DNA of 64,000 nt from Bacteroidaceae bacterium (GCA_017445925.1 JAFSRW010000057.1:49577-113576); one strand, 5' to 3'. Counted from the stretch's first letter, positions 45,517 through 54,608 are shown. Notes: generated from the letters alone by a model not told the origin. Translations and numbers: made by a program.

Positions 45517-45557
45517 TTTCGCGCCGCGAAATTACAGATTTATGAATAAAAAACAAA
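45517..45557 (-). promoter_or_regulatory. Promoter with overlapping TTTCGCG palindrome
   Basis: On the minus strand, TTTG (45554-45557), 19 bases, TAATTTCG (45527-45534). The perfect palindrome TTTCGCG-C-CGCGAAA (45517-45531) overlaps the -7 box and start region, as a repressor site would. Confidence 0.65.
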
Positions 45558-45637
45558 ATATCCTCTGTCTTATTGCAAGCTAAATAGATATTTTTGAGAA
45601 AAAATTGTCGGTTTGCAAATAAAATAAGGTCTGAATA

Positions 45638-45669
45638 TTTGGTTCGTGAAGATTATTTTTGCAATTTTG
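45638..45669 (+). promoter_or_regulatory. Possible promoter of the third T9SS substrate gene
   Basis: TTTG (45638-45641), 20 bases, CAATTTTG (45662-45669), one base off consensus; an alternative TATTTTTG is at 45654-45661. Confidence 0.45.
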
Positions 45670-45730
45670 CATGTCAAATAGTGGAAATTATTAACATGAA
45701 CTACAAATATTAACTTAAACAAACAAAGTT

Positions 45731-48586
45731 ATGAAGAAAATCCTACTTTTTTTCATTGGATTGGTGATGGCAACCATTACGTATGCCGCCCCCATTGAGG
45801 CTACGCCGGTGGATAACATCGCGTCGTACACAGGAAGTGACCCTTACGTCTATGACCAGACGGCAAGGAAATTCTATGCTTACAACAACCAAGGTGTTTA
45901 TGAGGAGTATGGCATTATTACTAAGGTCAATACCCTGAAAGTTGCCGGTGGCGGAGCTACAGAGATTGAGTATATCGCCACTACCGTTGCCACGGGCAAG
46001 CCCTATATCAATACGGAATATGTACATACCGCTAACACCCGTATTTTAATGGAGTGTGATATTGATGGCAGCAATACAGGCAATTATCAGGCTCCTTTCG
46101 GTTCCCGTTCAAACTATGGAACCGACATGTTTGTTTTCTTCTGGCGCTTTGCAGGTCAGAATACCGGTTGCTTCGCCCGCAATGCCGAGGTAACAGGAAC
46201 AGAAGAAATTCCCACAGGAGAAAAGATTCTGGTAGATGCCGGTGGCTTGACCCTGAATGTTTTCAAAGACGGAGAGGCAGAGCCCTGCGCAACCATTACT
46301 GGTGAGGGTGAATCCAAGGGTGGTACAACACCTATGTATATCTTTGACCTCTGTCATACCAATCATCCCGATAACTCAGCAACTTTCATGAAGCTTTATA
46401 CCTTCAAGATTTTCGAAGGTGAGTTGTTGAGGATGGACCTTGTTCCCGTTGTTGACAGCGAGGGAAAAGGCGGTTTGAAGGACAAAATCACAGGTAAGGT
46501 ATTCTATTCTGCTAATGAAGCCAACTTTGAGCTCAGCCCCGACGGTCAGGCTATTGCCGAAGAAGCAGGTATTACTGTGTATCCCGGCAAGCTTGTTGTC
46601 AACACCAAGGACAACCACGAGTACAAGTGGAACGGTACTGATTGGGAGGACATGGGTGCTGTAAATACGGTAGCTATTAATCAGAAGGAATACAAGGACC
46701 TGAATAACTGGACCACCAACAACGATCACAAGAACGTATTCGAGGGCAAGATTACATACGATGAAGCAGCAGGAACCTGCCATCTGGACAACTATGTTGG
46801 TACTGGCGGCTGGGAGCCTCTCTATTACAGAATGGAAGGCTTGGAGGCTGGTGTTACCTATAAGGTGTCATTCGTCTTCAGTTGCGAACAGTGGAAATCA
46901 TGGAACGAGGGAGCCTACTCATTCCTGCCCTTCTATGTCCGCAATACCGATGCATTCGACCACGCTTCAGCTCCCAATAACGTAGGTGGCGAAATCTTAG
47001 GTATGACCCGTTTGCCAAAGGCACAGACTACCAACCAGCCTTACTCATTTGAGTTTACAGCAGATAAGGATTGGGATGTGTTGAACATCCAGTTCGGTGT
47101 ATGCGACGACGGCGAGCACAATCCTCCTTACTATTTCTATTTTGACAATCTCACGATTGAGAAGTATGTCTTCCCCGCAGCATACGACGAGATAACCTGG
47201 AAGGATACCAAGAAGTACACCCCGCTGGCATACATTGAGAGTGTAAGCGCTGCCCGCGAGAACGTATTTGAGTTCCCCTATAAGCCTACTACCGACAGCA
47301 AGGTGAACATTAAGTTCCAAACTGAGGTTGAAGGCGGTTGGCGTGCTATCTTCAGTGCACGTAACATATATGCAGGAACAGGTATGTCACTCTACATCAA
47401 CGGTAACGACAATGCCCACATCGGTTACTTCACTGGTGGTACAACAGGTAGCGGTGACAACCGTGCTCCATTTGAAATTGGTAAGGAATATGAGGCAGAG
47501 TGTACTGTTGACAACCTGAAACTCAACGATGTGGACTATCCTACTGGTGAGACTGCTTGCAATGCAACAAGCCGTAACTTCAGCATCTTCGCTAACCCCG
47601 AGTGGGACAACGCTTTCCATGGTCGCATCTGGTACTTCAGACTTTCAGAAGGTGAAGAGGAAATCTGCAACTACGTACCTGCTATGCGTCACGATGGCGT
47701 ATTCGGTTTCTATGATACTGTGAAGGGCGATTTCGTTCTGCCTAAGCAGGGATTCGACGGATATACTTTCCAGTTGTCAGAGGATCAGGCTTATGTTTGC
47801 TTCCTCCCAGAGGCTCGTACCGTAGCAGCCGGAGCAAAAGCAAACTTCCAGCCCACCATCCAGAATTTGGATAATGTGAATTTGACATGGAAGTCAGCCG
47901 ACGAGAGCATTGCTACCGTTGCTGAGGATGGTACTGTTACAGGTGTAGCATTAGGTAAGGTTCAGATTACCTGTACTACCGATGCTGATGGTGGTTGGGA
48001 AGCTGCCTATACGTTGGAAGTTACCCAGAAGACAACAGACACTTACCAGTTTGCTGAGGGTTCTGTTTATGGTACTTACGTAGCTCCATTCGATATCTCT
48101 AAACTCCACTCTAAGGTTCAGGCATTTACTGTAGAGGTAGTGGACGGCGGATTTGCCAAGTTGAACGAGGTGAAGGCCATTCCTAAGGGCGAGGCTGTTG
48201 TCCTCAAGGATAATGGTACAGGTCATAAGTATGCACTTAACAAGTCGGAGGAAACCGTTCCTGCTATCACAGGCAACGACTTGCAGCCTGCCAACGAAGA
48301 GATTACAGCCAACGGAGGTCAGTTCATTCTGGCTAAGTTGGATGGTAAGGTTGGCTTTGCCAAGGCTGCTCCCGGCACCGTTATTCCTGCTGGCAAGGGC
48401 TACCTGGTATTCTTGACTGCTGTGAAGGCATTCTATCCCTTCGAAGAGGAAGATGCTACTGGCGTTGAGAACGTTAACGCTAACCTTAACCTTAACGAAG
48501 GTGCTATCTACAACATAGCTGGTCAGCGTGTGAACAAGGCTCAGAAGGGCATCTTCATTATTAATGGTAAGAAGGTGCTGAAATAG
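45731..48586 (+). CDS. T9SS-exported multidomain surface protein, LamG-like and Ig-like modules
   Basis: The 951-residue product has a signal peptide (MKKILLFFIGLVMATITYA) and a LamG/concanavalin-like module near residues 75-270 (GKPYINTEYVHTANTRILMEC; FMKLYTFKIFEGE). A carbohydrate-binding-like module lies near 315-480 (YYRMEGLEAGVTYKVSFVF). A second LamG-like module is near 500-680 (FQTEVEGGWRAIFSARNIYAG), and a Big_2-like Ig domain near 694-767 (NLTWKSADESIATVAEDGTV). The C-terminal beta domain (GTYVAPFDISKL ... PAGKGYLVFL) and T9SS tail are almost the same as in the proteins at 8190 and 13056. No catalytic motif was found; glycan binding or adhesion is likely. Peptide copy 3 follows after a paired palindromic spacer. 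Confidence 0.87.
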   Translation: MKKILLFFIGLVMATITYAAPIEATPVDNIASYTGSDPYVYDQTARKFYAYNNQGVYEEYGIITKVNTLKVAGGGATEIEYIATTVATGKPYINTEYVHTANTRILMECDIDGSNTGNYQAPFGSRSNYGTDMFVFFWRFAGQNTGCFARNAEVTGTEEIPTGEKILVDAGGLTLNVFKDGEAEPCATITGEGESKGGTTPMYIFDLCHTNHPDNSATFMKLYTFKIFEGELLRMDLVPVVDSEGKGGLKDKITGKVFYSANEANFELSPDGQAIAEEAGITVYPGKLVVNTKDNHEYKWNGTDWEDMGAVNTVAINQKEYKDLNNWTTNNDHKNVFEGKITYDEAAGTCHLDNYVGTGGWEPLYYRMEGLEAGVTYKVSFVFSCEQWKSWNEGAYSFLPFYVRNTDAFDHASAPNNVGGEILGMTRLPKAQTTNQPYSFEFTADKDWDVLNIQFGVCDDGEHNPPYYFYFDNLTIEKYVFPAAYDEITWKDTKKYTPLAYIESVSAARENVFEFPYKPTTDSKVNIKFQTEVEGGWRAIFSARNIYAGTGMSLYINGNDNAHIGYFTGGTTGSGDNRAPFEIGKEYEAECTVDNLKLNDVDYPTGETACNATSRNFSIFANPEWDNAFHGRIWYFRLSEGEEEICNYVPAMRHDGVFGFYDTVKGDFVLPKQGFDGYTFQLSEDQAYVCFLPEARTVAAGAKANFQPTIQNLDNVNLTWKSADESIATVAEDGTVTGVALGKVQITCTTDADGGWEAAYTLEVTQKTTDTYQFAEGSVYGTYVAPFDISKLHSKVQAFTVEVVDGGFAKLNEVKAIPKGEAVVLKDNGTGHKYALNKSEETVPAITGNDLQPANEEITANGGQFILAKLDGKVGFAKAAPGTVIPAGKGYLVFLTAVKAFYPFEEEDATGVENVNANLNLNEGAIYNIAGQRVNKAQKGIFIINGKKVLK

Positions 48587-48705
48587 GACCCACCCCGTGC
48601 CCTCCCTCTAGGGAGGGTGAGGGGTTATGAAAATATGATTATTAACTTTTGACCCAAACCCTCATTAGTCACCTCCCCTAGAGGGGAGGATGGGAGGGGT
48701 CTTAT
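48587..48705. repeat. Paired palindromic spacer element, copy B
   Basis: It is nearly the same as 18543-18663: hairpins CCCTCCCTCTAGGGAGGG and CCTCCCCTAGAGGGGAGG around an A/T-rich centre. Changes inside each hairpin are compensating (TTTA against TCTA; TAAA against TAGA), so pairing is kept. Confidence 0.85.
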
Positions 48706-48861
48706 ATGAGATACATTAAACCAATAATTAAAGTAGAAGAGGCAGAAGTTGTCAGCATGCTGGCAGAGAGCCTGCCAATCGATGGTAACACCACAGTAGA
48801 TGGTGGTGAAGCACTGACCAAGGAAAGCAGTTGGGAAATCTGGTCAGATGACAAGGAGTAA
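48706..48861 (+). CDS. Small acidic peptide, copy 3 of a three-member family
   Basis: This 51-codon ORF starts MRYIKPIIKVEEAEVVSML, continues through VDGGEALTKESS and ends WEIWSDDKE with TAA. Relative to copy 2 it differs by K2R, L8I and G28N (approximate positions) plus silent changes (for example AGC/AGT, GCA CTG/GCA TTG). It lies 119 bp after the third T9SS substrate gene and is followed by a strong terminator, so the upstream gene and the peptide are a transcription unit in all three cases. Nothing in the copy suggests decay. Function unknown. Confidence 0.82.
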   Translation: MRYIKPIIKVEEAEVVSMLAESLPIDGNTTVDGGEALTKESSWEIWSDDKE

Positions 48862-48900
48862 TCCTTTTCCCAACAGGCCATACATTATTTATATTCATAA

Positions 48901-48935
48901 AAGAGGCAGAAACGGGAACGTTTCCGCCTCTTTTT
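48901..48935 (+). terminator. Terminator after peptide copy 3
   Basis: AAGAGGC-GAAACG pairs with CGTTTC-GCCTCTT, followed by TTT. Confidence 0.82.
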
Positions 48936-49024
48936 GCATAAAAAACAACGAAAATTATTATTAAAATCCATTTATTATTACTACCTTTGCGCCAAAACTA
49001 ACACGTTAAAATTATTATTTACGC

Positions 49025-50974
49025 ATGAACATTATGAAAAACATGACAGTAGCGGCGCTTCTCTTAGCTGTCACCTCTTTAGTAGGACATGCCGCAGAGG
49101 TAAAGGAGATTGCATCTCCCAACGGAACATTGCGTGTACAACTGCAGCAAAGTCCCTTAGGTTGGACGGTTACCAAGAACGGAACCATCCTCTATACCAT
49201 TAAGGACGTTAATATGCTGATTGGCGGCAAGAACTATGCTGGTACCACTCCTTTCAAGAGTGTAAAGACAACCTCCGCCAAGGAGACCATCAAGCCTGTC
49301 GTTCCCATTAAGTTTAGCACGGTAGAAAGTTCATATACCCAAGCTACCCTCTCATACGGCAGTTACTCCGTGGAGATGCGTGTGATGGACAATGCTGTTG
49401 CATATCGCTTTGTCACCAAGATCAAGGGTGATGTTGAGGTGCAGGAGGATAACTTCACCTTGGTTCCTGCCGAGGGCTATGTGGCTCATCGTCAGACCAC
49501 AGGTAACTTCAACACCTCATTCGAGGAGGCTTACCGTCATGAGACATTGGAACAGTGGAACCAGAGCGACCGCAAGCTTACCACTATTCCCTGTCTGCTT
49601 TCCGGTCCCAACGACACTCAGTTGCTGATGGGCGAAGCTGATGTGGATGATTATCCCCGTCTCTTCCTACAGCCTACAGCAGAGGGCATCGAGGCCATCT
49701 ACCCTAAGGCCCCTGTCAAGTGGGAACCCAGAGGTGACCGTAGTGAGACCATTACCGAGGAAGGCAACTTTATCGCCAAGACTGCCGGAACACGCTCTTT
49801 CCCTTGGCGTTATGTAGTATGCACCGATAGTAAGGGCATTGTGGAACAGACCGTTACCCTTCAGCTCTCCCGTAAGCCTGTTCTTACTGATACCAGTTGG
49901 ATTAAGCCTGGTCAGGTAAGTTGGGAATGGTGGAACGGAGCAGCTCCCTTCGGCCCTGATGTTGACTTTGTCTCTGGTTGTAACTACGAGACATATAAAT
50001 ATTTTGCAGATTTTGCCGCCAAGTATGGCGTAGAATACATCCTGTTGGATGAAGGTTGGGCAAAGAACACAAGAGATCCTTATACCGCCAATGACGATAT
50101 GCGCTTGAAAGACCTTATTCAGTATTGCAAAAGCAAGGGCGTAGGTGTTATCCTGTGGCTCCCCTGGTTGACGGTTGAGCAGAATTGGGACCTCTTTAAG
50201 ACATACGCAGAATGGGGCGTCGCCGGTGTGAAGATCGACTTCATGGACCATGCCGACCAGTGGATGGTGAACTTCTACAAGCGCGTTGTTTCTGAGGCTG
50301 CCAAGTATAAGTTGCTGGTTGACCTGCACGGTTCTTTCACTCCTGCCGGTTTGGAATATGAATATCCCAACTTCCTCTCTTACGAGGGTATTCGCGGCCT
50401 GGAGCAGATGGGCAGCTGTCGTCCAGAGAACACCACTTATCTGCCTTTCATCCGTAATGCTGTAGGTCCTGCCGACTTCACCCCCGGTGGTATGAACAAC
50501 ATGCAGCCCGACCGTTATCATGCCAGTCGTCCCAACAGCGGTGCCATGGGTACCCGTTGTTTCCAGATGGCCCTCTACGTAGTTTTGGAGAGTGGTATTC
50601 AGATGTTGGCAGACAATCCAACCCGTTATTATCAGAACGACGATTGTACCCGTTATATCGCCTCTGTTCCCACTACATGGGATGAGACCCGCTGTCTGGC
50701 AGCCGATGCAGGTAAGTATGTTATCACTGCCAAGCGCAAAGGCAACAAGTGGTTCATCGGCGGTATTTGCAATGGCGATGAGGACTCCCGTACTTTCAGT
50801 GTTAAGTTGGACTTCCTGGGAGCCGGCAACCATACACTTACAGGTTACAAGGATGGTGTGAATGCCAACTGGCAGGCTATGCACTATAATAAGGAGCAGC
50901 GTCAGGTAAGTGCCTCCACCACTCTCGATATCAAGATGATGAAGAATGGTGGCTATGCAGCAGTGATAGAATAG
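49025..50974 (+). CDS. Glycoside hydrolase family 97
   Basis: The 649-residue product has a signal peptide (MKNMTVAALLLAVTSLVGHA; starts at 49025 or 49034 are both possible). It has the GH97 N-terminal beta-sandwich (VKEIASPNGTLRVQL; VAYRFVTKIKGDVEV), a barrel (VSWEWWNGAAPFGPDVDFVSG; YILLDEGWAKN; GVILWLPWLTVEQNWDLFKTYAEWG; GVKIDFMDHADQ) and a C-terminal beta domain. Asp405 in VKIDFMD is at the position used as nucleophile in retaining GH97 alpha-galactosidases, while inverting SusB-type alpha-glucosidases lack it; this points to the retaining group (inference from family knowledge). There is no T9SS tail, so it is probably periplasmic. A -7 TACCTTTG lies at 48982-48989. Confidence 0.93.
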   Translation: MNIMKNMTVAALLLAVTSLVGHAAEVKEIASPNGTLRVQLQQSPLGWTVTKNGTILYTIKDVNMLIGGKNYAGTTPFKSVKTTSAKETIKPVVPIKFSTVESSYTQATLSYGSYSVEMRVMDNAVAYRFVTKIKGDVEVQEDNFTLVPAEGYVAHRQTTGNFNTSFEEAYRHETLEQWNQSDRKLTTIPCLLSGPNDTQLLMGEADVDDYPRLFLQPTAEGIEAIYPKAPVKWEPRGDRSETITEEGNFIAKTAGTRSFPWRYVVCTDSKGIVEQTVTLQLSRKPVLTDTSWIKPGQVSWEWWNGAAPFGPDVDFVSGCNYETYKYFADFAAKYGVEYILLDEGWAKNTRDPYTANDDMRLKDLIQYCKSKGVGVILWLPWLTVEQNWDLFKTYAEWGVAGVKIDFMDHADQWMVNFYKRVVSEAAKYKLLVDLHGSFTPAGLEYEYPNFLSYEGIRGLEQMGSCRPENTTYLPFIRNAVGPADFTPGGMNNMQPDRYHASRPNSGAMGTRCFQMALYVVLESGIQMLADNPTRYYQNDDCTRYIASVPTTWDETRCLAADAGKYVITAKRKGNKWFIGGICNGDEDSRTFSVKLDFLGAGNHTLTGYKDGVNANWQAMHYNKEQRQVSASTTLDIKMMKNGGYAAVIE

Positions 50975-51022
50975 CCTCTCCCCGGCCCTCCCCCGAGAGG
51001 GAGGGAGAAAGTGAAGAGTTTA

Positions 51023-51155
51023 TTGGTTATAGGTTAGGGGTTATTGAGACTTTGGCTATTGGCTATTGGCTTTTAACAAAAACGGAGATAATTAACAAAT
51101 AACAATTAACAATTAACAAAAAAAGTTATCGTTATCGTTAACGTTATCGTTAAAT
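51023..51155 (-). repeat. Composite intergenic repeat, copy 1 (inverted relative to copies 2 and 3)
   Basis: Read on the minus strand: AACGAT/AACGTT hexamers, then TTGTTAATTGTTAATTG, ATTATCTCCGTTTTTGTTAA, AGCCAATAGCCAATAGCC, then AAAGTCTCAATAACCCCTAA. The same order occurs at 61432-61552 and 62403-62523. A palindromic CCCTCCCCCGAGAGGGAGGG hairpin lies next to it (50985-51004). Confidence 0.8.
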
Positions 51156-51165
51156 TTATCATTCA

Positions 51166-51939
51166 ATGAAAAAGACGTTTCTCATATTAGCTTTGGCTTG
51201 CGCATCAGTGATGATGTATGCGCAGCCAAAGGTGGTGGCTCATCGCGGTTACTGGCGTACCGATGGTAGTGCCCAGAATTCCATTGCATCGCTCCAGAAG
51301 GCGGCCGCTGTCGGCTGCTACGGCTCTGAATTCGATGTATGGCTGACGGTTGACGGCGTGCCTGTTGTCTTCCACGATGCCACTATCAATGGTATAAGAA
51401 TCGAGGATGCCACCTATGCCGAGTTGATGAACCATCGCTTGGCGAATGGTGAGTTCATCCCTACCCTACAGCAGTACTTGTTGGAGGGTACAAAGATAGA
51501 AGGCTGCCAACTGATTCTAGAGATTAAGCCTCACAGCACAGCACAGCGCGACGAGCGTATCGTTCAGCGTTGTCTGGAACTGGTTCACATGTTGAAGCTG
51601 GAAAAGCGTACCGAGTACATCTCCTTTAGTAAACATGTTTGTGAGTACCTCCATGCTCAGGAACCCAATGCCAAGATTGCCTATCTGAACGGCGATATTT
51701 CGCCCAAGGATATCAAGGCAATGGGACTGACGGGAATTGACTATCACTTCAATGTGTTTAAGAAACATCCCGAATGGCTGACAGAATCGCAGCAGTTGGG
51801 TGTAGAGGTAAATGTGTGGACGGTTGACGGAAATGAAGCCCTTACCGAGTTTGCCAACATGAAGGGCATAGACCTCATTACCACAAATGACCCTGAGATT
51901 CTTCAAACCATTCTCAAAAATAAACAACACAAAAAATGA
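51166..51939 (+). CDS. Secreted glycerophosphodiester phosphodiesterase
   Basis: The 257-residue product has a signal peptide (MKKTFLILALACASVMMYAQ) and a GDPD TIM barrel. The catalytic motif HRGYWRTDGSAQNSIASL (His, Arg and the Asn position of HRG...EN), EFDVWLTVDGVPVVFHD (metal Glu/Asp and second His) and LEIKPH are present. It would hydrolyse glycerophosphodiesters from phospholipids in the periplasm. The stop overlaps the next ATG by four bases (ATGA), so it forms an operon with the protease and SDR genes downstream. Confidence 0.93.
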   Translation: MKKTFLILALACASVMMYAQPKVVAHRGYWRTDGSAQNSIASLQKAAAVGCYGSEFDVWLTVDGVPVVFHDATINGIRIEDATYAELMNHRLANGEFIPTLQQYLLEGTKIEGCQLILEIKPHSTAQRDERIVQRCLELVHMLKLEKRTEYISFSKHVCEYLHAQEPNAKIAYLNGDISPKDIKAMGLTGIDYHFNVFKKHPEWLTESQQLGVEVNVWTVDGNEALTEFANMKGIDLITTNDPEILQTILKNKQHKK

Positions 51940-53456
51940 AACGTAACCTATTTTTATTCGCCATCTTTATGATGGGATGCGTTGCAACGTTTGCACAACG
52001 CCTTGACATTACATTAGACGACAACTCCATCGTCTCGTATGATGTAAGCAAAATCAAGAGTATGGAGTTTATGCCCGAATCAGAACCAGGCCAGATTAGT
52101 GGATATTGGTATCTTGGTTGGCGTGTAATGAGCTCCTCAACAAATCACTACAATGGTGATGAGAAGTGGATATTCAACGGCACAGTCATGAAGCAAGTGA
52201 AATCATCGGGTACTGAGACAGTCTTTGACTTGGAGTATGCCGAGGACATGAAGAGTTTTAAGGCTGTGCCACGTGAATCAGGATCGATGGTCGAATATAA
52301 AATCATTGCCAAGGAAGAGGGGCTGCTTGTATTGAAAAACGGCACGATTACCCGTCATTTCTACAAGACGATGATTGCAGCACACGACGCCACATCTGTC
52401 ACCCCGTTCCCCAATCGAGAGGAATATACTGATACAGCCAAGGTATGGGCTTTGAAGAGTGGCGCTACACATTCCAACACCTCTCCGATGGGTAACCATT
52501 ATGCAAAGTATGCTGCTGCCACACAGACACAGAAGGAATGGCTGGCAGATCCGGCAAACCAACCGGATTATACACTTGCCGATGCAAATAAAGAGTATGA
52601 CCGTTGGACTGCCAAGACCATCACGTTGTATCCTCTTGATAATGGTAATCCCTCACCTGCCGATGTGAACCAGCATGGTATTGGTGACTGTTGTATGTGT
52701 GCCGTGTTCGCTTCATTGGCTTACATTTATCCTGACTTCATCAAGAGTATCATTACCAAGGAAACTTCTACCACATACATTATTAAAATGTATGATCCCA
52801 AAGGCAATCCCATTGATGTGGCTGTGGACAATAAGTTGCTCTGCAACAGTAGCGGCAGCTGCGTGCAGTTGAGCGGAAAAAGCGATAAGTACAACTGGGC
52901 AACCCTTATGGAAAAGGCACTGATGAAGTGGCTTACCTGCTTTAAGACGGGTGGTCTCGGCGGCATTGGAACAGAACACGCCGCTCCTCCATTCACTGGC
53001 GAAGGTGACAGTTGGGCAATCAACTCAGGCAAGCTCTTCAACGGAGAGCTTACCATGGTTGCTGACTACGCCCTAAAGAACGGAATGATTAGTGTGGGCG
53101 GTTTCAACAAGGGTGGATTATTGTGCGGTACGCTGGAAACAGTGACAGCTCACGCCTTTACCGTCATGTACACTCGCAGTCCTAGCAAGTATTGTTTCTC
53201 TATGCGTAACCCATGGGGTGTTTCCTCTGTCGACGGCGTGCTGGAAATTCCCGATAAGCGAGAGATTATGAACACCATCGACTTCCGACTGGTGATGCCA
53301 GGTGCAGCAGCTCCTTATAAGCGTCAGGATCTGGGCGGATACATACCTCCCAAGTTTAACATGGGCGTGAACGACAGAAGAGTCAGTCCAGCTATGCTTA
53401 AGATGTATAACTTAGAGTCTTACGGATCTACTGTAGAGGAGGAAGACGAAGAATGA
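51936..53456 (+). CDS. Secreted calpain-like (C2) cysteine protease
   Basis: The 506-residue product has a signal peptide (MKRNLFLFAIFMMGCVATFAQ) and an N-terminal beta region (residues ~20-130). A papain-fold domain follows with the calpain pattern: QHGIGDCCMCAVFASLA (nucleophile Cys252 after Asp), TAHAFTVMY (His) and MRNPWG (Asn). The calpain signature normally has Trp after Cys; here it is a second Cys. Bacterial C2 proteases exist (for example Porphyromonas Tpr), but secretion by a signal peptide in a lipid-hydrolase operon is uncommon. There is no sorting tail. The ATGA overlaps at both ends mean it is the middle gene of a coupled three-gene operon. Confidence 0.85.
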   Translation: MKRNLFLFAIFMMGCVATFAQRLDITLDDNSIVSYDVSKIKSMEFMPESEPGQISGYWYLGWRVMSSSTNHYNGDEKWIFNGTVMKQVKSSGTETVFDLEYAEDMKSFKAVPRESGSMVEYKIIAKEEGLLVLKNGTITRHFYKTMIAAHDATSVTPFPNREEYTDTAKVWALKSGATHSNTSPMGNHYAKYAAATQTQKEWLADPANQPDYTLADANKEYDRWTAKTITLYPLDNGNPSPADVNQHGIGDCCMCAVFASLAYIYPDFIKSIITKETSTTYIIKMYDPKGNPIDVAVDNKLLCNSSGSCVQLSGKSDKYNWATLMEKALMKWLTCFKTGGLGGIGTEHAAPPFTGEGDSWAINSGKLFNGELTMVADYALKNGMISVGGFNKGGLLCGTLETVTAHAFTVMYTRSPSKYCFSMRNPWGVSSVDGVLEIPDKREIMNTIDFRLVMPGAAAPYKRQDLGGYIPPKFNMGVNDRRVSPAMLKMYNLESYGSTVEEEDEE

Positions 53457-54499
53457 CAATCTTGGTAACGGGAGCCAGCGGCTTCATAGGTAGTTATATT
53501 GTTCAGGAAGGGCTGGACAAAGGGTTCGAGGTCTGGGCTGGTGTCCGTGGCACCAGTAGCCGAGGCTACCTGCAGGATGAACGCATTAAGTTTGCCCAGC
53601 TCGATCTCTCCAATCCCGAGACCCTGCGCAGCCAACTCCTGCAATACAAGGCGGAGATGGGTGGAAAAGGTTGGGACTATGTGGTGCATGCTGCAGGAGC
53701 CACCAAGTGCCTGAACGAGAAAGATTTCTACCGCACCAATACCGATGGCACCCGTTATCTCATAGATGCATTGAGGAGCACCGATATGGTACCTAAGAGA
53801 TTTGTCTTTGTCAGCAGTCTCAGCATCTTTGGTGCCATCAGGGAGATACCCGTCCGGGAACCATCGGAAGATAATCCCTGGATTTACAGCCCTATTCTCC
53901 TTACTGATACGCCAAAGCCCAACACCGCCTATGGCAAGAGTAAGTTGAAAGCCGAGGAATACCTGCTCCAACAGAAGGATTTCCCTTTCACCATTCTCAG
54001 ACCGACAGGTGTGTATGGGCCACGTGAGAAGGATTATTTTATGATGGCAAAGAGCATCCGTCAGCACATCGACTTTGCCGTGGGCTACCAGCCACAGGAA
54101 ATTACCTTTGTCTATATGATGGATGTGGTACAGGCTATATATAAATGTATAGAGTCGGTGGCTGCCGAGGGCAAGGCCTATTTCCTCAGCGATGGCGAGG
54201 TGTATAACAGCCGCAGGTTCAGCGATCTCCTCCAGCAACACTTGGGGAATCCCTGGGTCTTGCATATAAAAGCACCCCTATGGTTGCTCCGGATTATCTG
54301 CTGGGTAAGTACCCGCGTCAGCCATCTTACGGGAAAAATGAATGCGCTGAACGATGACAAGTTTCATATTCTCAGCCAACGCAATTGGCAGTGTGACATT
54401 GAGCCTGCTATCAAGGATTTTGGCTATCAGCCTCAATGGAAATTGGAACAGGGCGTGGAGCGTACCATTAAATGGTATAAGGAGAACGGATGGATATAA
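53453..54499 (+). CDS. NAD-dependent epimerase/dehydratase (extended SDR)
   Basis: The 348-residue cytoplasmic protein starts MTILVTGASGFIGSYIVQEG, the Rossmann NAD(P) motif GxxGFIG. It then has DLSN, VVHAAGATK, SSLSIFG and the catalytic pair in AYGKSKLKAEEYL (Tyr-x3-Lys). The later VYGPREKDYFMMAKSI segment is typical of sugar-nucleotide or steroid-type SDRs. The exact substrate is unknown. It overlaps the protease stop by four bases and ends the operon 51166-54499. Confidence 0.92.
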   Translation: MTILVTGASGFIGSYIVQEGLDKGFEVWAGVRGTSSRGYLQDERIKFAQLDLSNPETLRSQLLQYKAEMGGKGWDYVVHAAGATKCLNEKDFYRTNTDGTRYLIDALRSTDMVPKRFVFVSSLSIFGAIREIPVREPSEDNPWIYSPILLTDTPKPNTAYGKSKLKAEEYLLQQKDFPFTILRPTGVYGPREKDYFMMAKSIRQHIDFAVGYQPQEITFVYMMDVVQAIYKCIESVAAEGKAYFLSDGEVYNSRRFSDLLQQHLGNPWVLHIKAPLWLLRIICWVSTRVSHLTGKMNALNDDKFHILSQRNWQCDIEPAIKDFGYQPQWKLEQGVERTIKWYKENGWI

Positions 54500-54576
54500 T
54501 TCTTGCTCCATTTTAAGGCAAAAAACATGGTAAAAAACATTTTCGGCAAAAAAAATCAAAAAAAAAGCAAAATAAT

Positions 54577-54608
54577 CTTTGGTGATTGAGAAAAAATATG
54601 TAAGTTTG
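54577..54608 (+). promoter_or_regulatory. Promoter of the cohesin/dockerin-like protein gene
   Basis: TTTG (54577-54580), 20 bases, TAAGTTTG (54601-54608), giving a leader near 90 nt. Confidence 0.75.

Noticed and set aside
18421-48861. Near-identity of the 3' ends of units 2 and 3 as an assembly artefact
   Set aside because: The copies differ at several silent sites, and the hairpin changes are compensating, so they are separate loci. Long reads would settle it.
49667-50884. Long antisense frame of 405 codons on the minus strand
   Set aside because: It lies fully inside the GH97 gene, whose catalytic motifs are intact. The antisense product has no recognisable domain. It is an effect of codon bias.
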